This document shows, in pieces, positions 1 to 5,509 of a DNA stretch of 64,000 bases. The notes below the pieces were generated by a model that made no database searches, was not told where the DNA came from, and worked only from the letters and a program-made list of their open reading frames with translations. The first letter of the stretch is position 1. The number at the start of each line of letters is the position of its first letter. This stretch comes from Hypericibacter sp050729195 (lineage in GTDB: Bacteria; Pseudomonadota; Alphaproteobacteria; Dongiales; Dongiaceae). The stretch is taken from the NCBI RefSeq assembly GCF_050729195.1, contig NZ_JBOHKS010000019.1, positions 6,032 through 70,031 on the forward strand, written 5' to 3'. The position numbers and the translations under genes were made by a program.

Positions 1-149
1 CCGCTGCTGTCGGTCTGGCTCTGGACCAGCCACCTGGCCTCCGAGGTGGTGTTTGTCAGGTCGGGCCCGTTCATTCCTCCATCGACCGTGTAGGTCCGAC
101 GCAGTCTTGCGACGATTTCGCGGCGGGAGGACCCAAGCGCGATGGCCGC
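1..149. other. Window edge, no assignable gene
   Basis: Two weak readings exist. Plus-strand frame 1 is open from the window edge to a TAG at 91-93 and could be the last 30 codons of a gene. On the minus strand an ATG at 74 follows a GGAGGA only one or two bases away and could begin a gene that runs off the window. Neither can be decided from this fragment. Confidence 0.25.
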
Positions 150-629
150 TCAGCGCCGCGCGACATGCTCGGCCAGGCGATCGAAGGCGCCGTTCCAGCC
201 TCGGCGATGCCCATCGCAATTTTCCCTCGTGTTGAAGACAGCCTGGCGGAAGGTCATCAGCGTCTTGCCGCCCTGATCGGCGAAGGTGATGGTGACGAGG
301 GTTCCGGGTCCCTGGCTGCCATCTTCCTGGTCCCAGGCGAAGCTGTAGACCAGCCGCTCGTTCGGCACGATTTCGCGATAGACGCCGCCCTGCCAGAGCT
401 CGCGGCTGCCGTCGAGGGCGCGCAGGCAGGTGCGCCATTTTCCGCCGGGCCGCAGATCGCCCTCGACATGAACCGCGGGGTAATCGCGCGGGCCCGCCCA
501 TTTCAGCACATGCTTCGGGTCGGTGAAGGCCTGATAGACGAGCTGGCGCGGCGCATCGAAGACGCGCGTGATGACGAGGACGCGATCGGCCGGCTCGGCG
601 ATCGCTTCAGCGCTTTTTCCTGCGGCCAT
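150..629 (-). CDS. SRPBCC-fold (AHSA1-like) protein
   Basis: A 159-residue protein of the SRPBCC/START-like superfamily, AHSA1 branch, a fold that forms a deep hydrophobic ligand pocket. The N-terminal segment RVFDAPRQLVYQAFTDPKHV (about residues 22-41) is the typical opening strand and helix of the family, and WAGPRDYP and RPGGKWR fit the following strands. The start lies inside the 3' end of the upstream ArsR gene, a 23-base overlap that implies translational coupling. ArsR-SRPBCC pairs are common in proteobacteria and actinobacteria, where the partner is thought to bind or process a small hydrophobic compound. The ligand is not readable from sequence. Length is normal for the family and nothing looks truncated. 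Confidence 0.85.
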   Translation of the reverse strand: MAAGKSAEAIAEPADRVLVITRVFDAPRQLVYQAFTDPKHVLKWAGPRDYPAVHVEGDLRPGGKWRTCLRALDGSRELWQGGVYREIVPNERLVYSFAWDQEDGSQGPGTLVTITFADQGGKTLMTFRQAVFNTRENCDGHRRGWNGAFDRLAEHVARR

Positions 630-963
630 TCTTGCTCTCCTTCATCTGCAGTTCGCTCAGGTAAGTTTCGAGCCGGTCGAAGCTGGCTTCCCAGAACGGC
701 CGGTAGCCTTCGAGCCAGTCGACGGCGTCTTTCAGGGGACGGGCCTCGAGCTCGCTCGGCCGCCATTGCGCCTCGCGGCCGCGCAGGATCAGCCCGGCCC
801 GTTCCAGCACCCTCAGATGCTTCGCGACCGCCGGGCCGCTCATCGGGAAAGGCTTGGCCAGCTCCGTCACCGTGGCCTTGCCCAGCGCGAGACGGGCCAG
901 GATCGCGCGCCGCGTGGGGTCGGCGAGGGCCGCGAAGGTGAGGCTGAGGCGATCGGGTGTCAT
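607..963 (-). CDS. ArsR-family transcriptional repressor
   Basis: A 118-residue winged-helix regulator. The motif FAALADPTRRAILARLALG (about residues 10-28) is the classic ArsR opening, and the recognition helix lies in MSGPAVAKHLRVLERAGLI. The metal-binding ELCVCDL motif of true ArsR/SmtB sensors is absent, so it probably senses an organic ligand or another state. It overlaps the downstream SRPBCC gene by 23 bases and the two form one operon. No Shine-Dalgarno sequence is visible before the ATG: the bases just upstream are AT-rich and contain two operator-like repeats (972-1000), so the transcript may have a very short leader. The start is supported by family alignment. Confidence 0.88.
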   Translation of the reverse strand: MTPDRLSLTFAALADPTRRAILARLALGKATVTELAKPFPMSGPAVAKHLRVLERAGLILRGREAQWRPSELEARPLKDAVDWLEGYRPFWEASFDRLETYLSELQMKESKNGRRKKR

Positions 964-971
964 TTTTTATA

Positions 972-1000
972 TAACCGTTTGGTTAGATAACTATTCGGTT
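972..1000 (-). promoter_or_regulatory. Tandem operator-like repeats upstream of arsR
   Basis: Read on the minus strand, two 13-base direct repeats, AACCGAATAGTTA and AACCAAACGGTTA, lie 16 bases apart and end nine bases before the ArsR start codon. The proximal copy is also a dyad (TAACC-GTTT-GGTTA). The position suits autorepression by the adjacent ArsR protein; the link is inferred from position only. Confidence 0.5.
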
Positions 1001-1129
1001 TGATACAGAACGAAGCGGCGCCCGTCAAGGGCATTCGCCGTCCCGGCCAAGCCTCGTCGAACAAGGCCGCAGACCGTTTCAAACAGCGAGGCTTGACCCT
1101 GGGAGCCCGCTCGCGCAACCGTTGCGGGC

Positions 1130-2071
1130 ATGGCGGCGGGGGACGGATCGACCGGGGAGGGGGCAGCGGGTGCGCTCGAGCGCATCGGCATTTCGGTCGA
1201 GCCCATGCCGGGCGGCGGAACGGAACGCTTCGCGGTCAAGGGGGACACTTATCCCCATCGCCAGGCCCTGCAGGATCTGGGCGGCCAATGGGACAAGCTC
1301 GCGCGTGTCTGGGTGTTCGAAATGGAGAATCCGACGGCGCGCCTGGTTGCCCTATTGCCGATCCCGGAAGGACCGCCGCCGGAGAAGCCGAACCGGCCGC
1401 ATTACTGGGGACATCGCGAGCGCTTGCGCAAGCGCGCCAAGGAAGGCGGCTTCGGCGCCTTGCCCGATTATGAGCTGCTCGAGCTGCTGCTCTTCGCCAC
1501 GATCGAGCGCAAGGACGTCAAGCCGCTGGCCAAGGCGCTGCTGGAGCGGTTCGGCAGTCTGGGCGGCGTGCTGGCGGCGCGGGAAGAGGAGCTCGCCGGC
1601 TTCGAGCTGGTGAAGCTCTCGACCATCGTCAATCTGCGCGCCATCGCCGAGACGGCAGCGCGGCTCGGTCGCGAGGAGCTCAAGGAACGCCCGATCCTCA
1701 ACTCGATCGACAAGGTCGCCAAGCATTGCCGCACCCTCATCGGCAACAGCCCGATCGAGCAGTTCCGCGTGCTGTTCCTCGATCAGCGCCATGGCCTCAT
1801 CGCCGACGAGCTGCAGCAGACCGGCACGGTCAACGAGGTCGCGGCCTATCCGCGCCAGATCCTGCAGCGGGCGCTCAATCTGGGCGCGGTCGGGCTGGTG
1901 CTCGTCCATAACCATCCCAGCGGCAACCTCAAGCCCTCGACCGGCGATATCGAGATCACCCGCGAGATCATGCGGGCGGCGGAACCGCTGGGCATCGCGC
2001 TGCATGATCACCTGATCGTCGGGCCCGGCGGCCATATCAGCCTGCGCCAGACAGGCAAGCTGCCGCGATGA
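1130..2071 (+). CDS. radC: RadC-family JAB/MPN protein with extra N-terminal domain
   Basis: A 313-residue protein of the RadC (UPF0758) family. The JAMM zinc-binding signature is complete: His260 and His262 in LVHNHPSGNLKPSTGD, with Ser270 and Asp273. Residues 90-190 form the helix-hairpin-helix-like region (WGHRERLRKRAKE, DYELLELLLF). Most RadC proteins have about 220-230 residues; this one carries about 85 extra at the N terminus. There GDTYPHRQALQDLGGQWDK followed by WVFEM resembles a small domain, with a GG-x-WD-x(5)-W pattern, seen in some DNA-associated proteins. RadC function is unsettled: the original repair claim was withdrawn, and JAMM peptidase or single-strand DNA roles are proposed. 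The gene stands alone. No strong ribosome site precedes the chosen ATG, but this start keeps the extra domain. Confidence 0.85.
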   Translation: MAAGDGSTGEGAAGALERIGISVEPMPGGGTERFAVKGDTYPHRQALQDLGGQWDKLARVWVFEMENPTARLVALLPIPEGPPPEKPNRPHYWGHRERLRKRAKEGGFGALPDYELLELLLFATIERKDVKPLAKALLERFGSLGGVLAAREEELAGFELVKLSTIVNLRAIAETAARLGREELKERPILNSIDKVAKHCRTLIGNSPIEQFRVLFLDQRHGLIADELQQTGTVNEVAAYPRQILQRALNLGAVGLVLVHNHPSGNLKPSTGDIEITREIMRAAEPLGIALHDHLIVGPGGHISLRQTGKLPR

Positions 2072-2125
2072 CGGCATGAGGCGCCGTTGGGCGTCTTCAG
2101 CGACCCCCGTCGACCCGCCAGGGAG

Positions 2126-2959
2126 TCAACCGGCTTTTGGCAAATGAACGTTGCCAGGCGGCTGCTGGGTATCCTCATCCGTCATCGACTTGACGATGGC
2201 GGCCGTGAGTTCGTCCGCCGGAAAGAGCATCTCGAGGGCAAGCTCCGATAGCGTTACGTCTGTCGGGGTGCCAAAGATCGTGGTGGTGCTCAAGAAGGAC
2301 ACTGTTCCCAGACGGGTGGCGATCTGGAGCGGCGTCGCATAGCGCTGCGGACCGTCGCTCGTCGCCGGCGCCACGCCGGCCGCGGCCGGATAGGCCATGA
2401 CCTCCCTCAACAGGGTTTCTATCATCGGATCGGCTCTCGCCTCGGTTTGCTGCCGCAGGACGGTGATCGTGTGCGCGCGCCACTCGATGAAATTGAGGAT
2501 CCGCGGCCCCATTCCGAGAGGATGCAGGGTCAGGCGAACGGCGTTGATTGGCGGGCGCAGGAGATCGGACGAGCAGCCCTCATAAAGCTGGGGCAGCGCG
2601 CTGTTCGACAGCACGACGTTCCAATGCCGGTCCAGCGCGAACGCCGGATAAGGCTTATGCGCCTGGAGGACCTGGTCGATCGCCAGCCGGGCCGAAGCCA
2701 ACTCTGCAAGCGAGCGCTCCGGGAATGCCGGCGCAAAACCGGCGGCAAGTAGCAGCGAGTTCCGGTCTCGCAGCGAAACCTCGAGATGCTCGGCAAGGCG
2801 CAAGATCATCTCGCGGCTCGGCTGTGAGCGCCCCGTTTCCAGGCACGAGAGATGGCGCGTCGAGCTATCCGCGGCGAGGGCGAGCTCCACCTGGGTCATG
2901 CGCCGACTCACCCGCCATCGGCGCAGAAGCACTCCAAAGGGAAGCTGTTGCACGATCAT
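2126..2959 (-). CDS. XRE-family regulator with MmyB-like ligand domain
   Basis: A 277-residue regulator. Residues 11-67 form the Cro/C1 helix-turn-helix (RRMTQVELALAADSSTRHLS, then ETGRSQPSREMI). The rest matches the MmyB-like PAS-type ligand-binding domain: YPAFALDRHWNVVLSN near residue 100, followed by LRPPINAVRLTLHP. Such proteins usually regulate a divergent enzyme gene in response to a small or fatty-acyl ligand. Here the divergent gene at 3147 encodes a SnoaL-like protein, and the space between holds two 15-base palindromes (2995-3052) likely to be its operators. ATG start; the length is typical of the family. Confidence 0.88.
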   Translation of the reverse strand: MIVQQLPFGVLLRRWRVSRRMTQVELALAADSSTRHLSCLETGRSQPSREMILRLAEHLEVSLRDRNSLLLAAGFAPAFPERSLAELASARLAIDQVLQAHKPYPAFALDRHWNVVLSNSALPQLYEGCSSDLLRPPINAVRLTLHPLGMGPRILNFIEWRAHTITVLRQQTEARADPMIETLLREVMAYPAAAGVAPATSDGPQRYATPLQIATRLGTVSFLSTTTIFGTPTDVTLSELALEMLFPADELTAAIVKSMTDEDTQQPPGNVHLPKAG

Positions 2960-2994
2960 AAGTGCAGCTTAGGGCGAACTGCGCCTCGGCACCA

Positions 2995-3052
2995 TGACCT
3001 CCGAGGTCAAGTCATGCGCGTGGCGACGGTCGCTTTTTGACCTGCGGGGTCA
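2995..3052. promoter_or_regulatory. Two palindromic operator-like sites
   Basis: TGACCTCCGAGGTCA (2995-3009) and TGACCTGCGGGGTCA (3038-3052) are near-identical dyads with consensus TGACCTSCGRGGTCA. Their centres are 43 bases apart, about four helical turns, in the divergent promoter region between the XRE regulator and the SnoaL-like gene. This is the expected layout for a dimeric helix-turn-helix repressor; the assignment to the neighbouring XRE protein is inferred. Confidence 0.6.
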
Positions 3053-3146
3053 TCGATTCCGCCCGGACCCCGCGACATATTCCTCCTTGAAGGCAAAACG
3101 CCGTCTCGCTCACGAGCGGACGAAATCCACCTGGAGGGAGCATGTC

Positions 3147-3512
3147 ATGGACGCGACGCAGGATATCGCAGAGCGGTATGTGGCGGTCTGGAACGAGACC
3201 GATCCCGAGCGGCGGCGGCGCCAGATCGCCGAACTTTGGACGCCCGCGGGCCAGCACTATGTCGATGTTCGCGAAGTCCGTGGATACGATGCGCTCGAAA
3301 ATCGCATTACCGGCTCTCATGAGAAGAATGTTCGCGACGACGGTCATCGTTTCCGCGCCGCCAAGGACGCTCGCCGGCTGCGCGATGTCGTCACGTTTCA
3401 TTGGGAGATGCTGCCGGCCGAGACCGAGACCGTCCTGGCCAGGGGGCTCGAGTTTCTGATCATGAGCGAGGACGGGCGGGTCCTGGCCGACTATCAGTTC
3501 TTTCCGGCTTAG
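3147..3512 (+). CDS. SnoaL-like / nuclear-transport-factor-2 fold protein
   Basis: A 121-residue protein with the NTF2/SnoaL-like cone fold pattern: IAERYVAVWNETDPERRR at the N terminus, a middle region with HEKNVRDDGHRF, and a terminal strand LEFLIMSEDGRVLADYQFF. The family includes polyketide cyclases, isomerases and many ligand-binding proteins of unknown substrate. The start is set by a strong GGAGGGAG at 3133-3140, so upstream in-frame codons are not used. The gene diverges from the XRE regulator and is followed 110 bases later by a monooxygenase-like gene, suggesting a small ligand-inducible unit. The substrate cannot be read from the sequence. Confidence 0.75.
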   Translation: MDATQDIAERYVAVWNETDPERRRRQIAELWTPAGQHYVDVREVRGYDALENRITGSHEKNVRDDGHRFRAAKDARRLRDVVTFHWEMLPAETETVLARGLEFLIMSEDGRVLADYQFFPA

Positions 3513-3622
3513 TGCCGCAGCGTCCATCGTTTCGCCAGCACGCACCAACGAAAACCGTCAACGCCGCGGCATCGACCGGAAGAGCGCGGTCGATCGGCCA
3601 CTTCTCAGCATGGAGCCGATTT

Positions 3623-3934
3623 GTGCCCGTCACCTATCTCATCAAATTCCAAGTTGTGCCGGAACGACGCGACCAATTCCTCGAGCTCCTGGAAGGCGTG
3701 CTCGATGCCATGCGCAGAGAGCCGACGTTCCATGAGGCGATCCTGCACCGGGATCCGGAATCCGAGCACCGCTTTATGCTTTGCGAGACATGGCAAAACC
3801 ACGACGACGTCGTGAACGTACAGCTGCATCGGCCCTATCGCCGCGCATGGCATGAAGCGCTCCCCACCCTATTGGAGCAGGAGCGCGACATCACGATCTG
3901 GGAGCCCGTGCGCGCCGACCGCAAGCAGGTCTGA
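3623..3934 (+). CDS. Antibiotic biosynthesis monooxygenase (ABM)-domain protein
   Basis: A 103-residue dimeric alpha-beta-barrel type protein. TYLIKFQVVPERRDQFLELL at the N terminus and the strand HRFMLCETWQNHDDVVNVQL, followed by HRPYRRAW, are the standard ABM-domain strands and helix. Members such as YgiN and ActVA-Orf6 oxidise quinols without a metal or flavin, but many have unknown substrates. The start is taken as GTG at 3623 because the domain begins directly there and TGGAG lies eight bases upstream; no ATG fits. It follows the SnoaL-like gene on the same strand and is probably co-regulated with it. Confidence 0.75.
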   Translation: MPVTYLIKFQVVPERRDQFLELLEGVLDAMRREPTFHEAILHRDPESEHRFMLCETWQNHDDVVNVQLHRPYRRAWHEALPTLLEQERDITIWEPVRADRKQV

Positions 3935-4429
3935 CCGTTCGACGAAATCCGCTCGAGGGAACCGATCATGCCCGCGTTCACCACCGCCGTGGCATGACGC
4001 GCCCATGGCGCGTCAGTCGGCCGGCTGCGGCGCTACGTCAGGCCGCATGGCAGAAGCTTTTTCCTCGTGACGGGTGGCGGGGGAAACGGGTATGGGCCGT
4101 GTCTCGGCGAGCCGCTGGTACAGCGCGAGGAGTTCAGGGTGAAGACCATCACCGCGCGATGCTGCGATGGCATGCAGAGAGAGGAGCGGGAACATGTTCG
4201 GATGATCCTCGATTGTGACTGCAGCGATGGGGGTGATGACGCTCTCTTCCTCGATCGCCACCAACTCCCAGCCCGTTCCAATCTGGAGGCTCCCTTTGCC
4301 ACGAACACTCCGCTTCTTGCCTTTAAAGCGGTCAGCGCTATTGGGATGACAACCCCACGCGCAGGAATGCCGGCAGCTTTCGCCGCCGGCTTCCTTTGGA
4401 ACAGTCGATGTTCTTCGGGCTGAGGCGGA
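3935..4429. other. 495-base interval without a confident gene
   Basis: The interval between the ABM gene and ogt has no recognised gene. On the minus strand, the reading frame of ogt stays open for 138 codons after the ogt stop, down to a stop at 4013-4015 (see the separate entry). No terminator hairpin or repeat stands out. Confidence 0.5.
4013..4264 (-). pseudogene. Possible small gene or gene remnant, unrecognised
   Basis: This is the most coding-like part of a minus-strand frame that continues in phase for 138 codons after the ogt stop codon. It reads VAIEEESVITPIAAVTIEDH, then NMFPLLSLHAIAASRGDGLH, with third-codon positions rich in G and C as in the neighbours. Further upstream in the same frame a Cys/His-rich stretch occurs (CRHSCAWGCHPN). 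The only start at this point is TTG, with no well-placed ribosome site. I recognise no family. It may be a decayed 3' part of a once larger gene, or chance openness in high-GC DNA. Confidence 0.28.
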
Positions 4430-4951
4430 TTACGCCACCTTCTCGAGCGCCTTCACCTGCGTGCCCTCCAGACCCAGCAGACGGGCCTTCGCTTCGAGAC
4501 CGCCGGCGAAGCCGGTGAGGTGGCCGGACGATCCGATCACGCGGTGGCAGGGGGTCACGATGGAGATGGGATTTCTTCCGTTCGCCGCGCCGACCGCGCG
4601 CACGGCCTTGGGCTTGCCGATCTGCTTCGCGATCTGCGCATAGGAACGGGTCTCGCCGAACGGAATGGTGAGCAGCGCGTGCCAGACCTTCTTCTGGAAC
4701 GCGGTCCCCGCGAAATCGAGCTTCAGGTCGAACGTCTTTCGCCGGCCGGCGAAATATTCCTTGAGCTGGCGCTCGGTCTCGCGAAGCACCGGATTCTTCT
4801 TGTCCTCGGCGACGATATTCAAACGCACGCGCCAGTCGTCCTCCCACATGATCGCCGCCAGGCCGTCGTTCGAGGCGACCAGCTTCAGCTCTCCCACCGG
4901 AGACTTCACCATTTTGTAGACATAGTCTTTCTGCGCACGGTTCTTCGTCAT
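4430..4951 (-). CDS. ogt: Methylated-DNA--protein-cysteine methyltransferase
   Basis: A 173-residue suicide repair protein that transfers alkyl groups from O6-alkylguanine or O4-alkylthymine in DNA to its own cysteine. The active-site motif ISIVTPCHRVIGSSG places the acceptor at Cys135. The helix-turn-helix recognition arginine segment is KPKAVRAVGAANGRNP (about 113-128), and FQKKVWHALLTIPFGETRSY is the conserved C-domain opening. The N-terminal domain is the short RNase H-like Ogt type, not an Ada regulator. The ATG at 4951 is preceded by AAGGAG, so longer in-frame starts are rejected. The gene stands alone. Confidence 0.95.
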   Translation of the reverse strand: MTKNRAQKDYVYKMVKSPVGELKLVASNDGLAAIMWEDDWRVRLNIVAEDKKNPVLRETERQLKEYFAGRRKTFDLKLDFAGTAFQKKVWHALLTIPFGETRSYAQIAKQIGKPKAVRAVGAANGRNPISIVTPCHRVIGSSGHLTGFAGGLEAKARLLGLEGTQVKALEKVA

Positions 4952-5034
4952 CGCTCTGCTCCTTCGACTTCCCCCGACTAGAGACCAAACCGGGAGGCGA
5001 CGCATCCCGATTCTTGCGTCCGAATCCGACAGAA

Positions 5035-5064
5035 ATCCCCTCTCCATATTCCGGGAGAGGGGAT
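5035..5064 (-). terminator. Rho-independent terminator-like hairpin
   Basis: An 11-base perfect stem (ATCCCCTCTCC / GGAGAGGGGAT) with an eight-base loop, followed on the minus strand by TTTCTG. It lies 50 bases past the stop of the DUF4242 gene and would end that transcript. The U tract is short, so efficiency is uncertain. Confidence 0.5.
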
Positions 5065-5113
5065 GACGGGAATGGCAGGCGGGACGGGGAAGCGCGGAGC
5101 GCTTGGATCGGCC

Positions 5114-5386
5114 CTACATGTTGAAATAGGGATCCAGCACGCGCACCTCTGTGATGCGGTCCACGGGGAGGCCGTTGCGCTCCGCGACCTTGCGGATGGC
5201 TTCGGGCGAGGGGCCGTCATAGATGCAGAAGGTCTTCTTCTTGTCGGTCGTCACATAGGAGTGGATCCAGGTGACGCCCTGCTGGGCATTGTTGGCGACG
5301 ACGGTCGTCACCGCTTCGCGGCCCTGCTGGTTGGGCGCGAGGCCCAGGCCGTCGGGGAAATTGCGTTCGATGAGGTAACGGGGCAT
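5114..5386 (-). CDS. DUF4242 (SCO4226-like nickel-binding family) protein
   Basis: A 90-residue protein of the DUF4242 family, ferredoxin-like folds that include the nickel-binding SCO4226 of Streptomyces. PRYLIERNFPDG is the conserved first strand; GVTWIHSYVTTDKKKTFCIY and DGPSPEAIRKVAERNGLPVD complete the fold. The biochemical role in proteobacteria is unknown. The start at 5386 is chosen because AAGGAG lies nine bases upstream and the domain begins there. It is 89 bases downstream of the LuxR-type regulator gene on the same strand, with a 17-base direct repeat between them, so it is a likely target of that regulator. Confidence 0.82.
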   Translation of the reverse strand: MPRYLIERNFPDGLGLAPNQQGREAVTTVVANNAQQGVTWIHSYVTTDKKKTFCIYDGPSPEAIRKVAERNGLPVDRITEVRVLDPYFNM

Positions 5387-5470
5387 GGGACGTCTCTCCT
5401 TGTTGCGGCGGTGAACCCTTGATGACACGGCCAAGCTAGGCCGCGCGGGTTCCCGCTCGCATCGGGAAGA

Positions 5471-5509
5471 CCTCCCTATTTTGCGGCCGTCACCTCCCTA
5501 TTTTGCGGC
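5471..5509 (-). repeat. 17-base direct repeat, 22-base period
   Basis: CCTCCCTATTTTGCGGC occurs at 5471-5487 and again at 5493-5509. The downstream copy contains the stop codon of the LuxR-type gene. A nine-base match (CCGCAAAAT) to the minus-strand reading recurs at 8186-8194, in the promoter region at the other end of that gene. A period of two helical turns suits tandem activator sites ahead of the DUF4242 gene. Confidence 0.6.
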
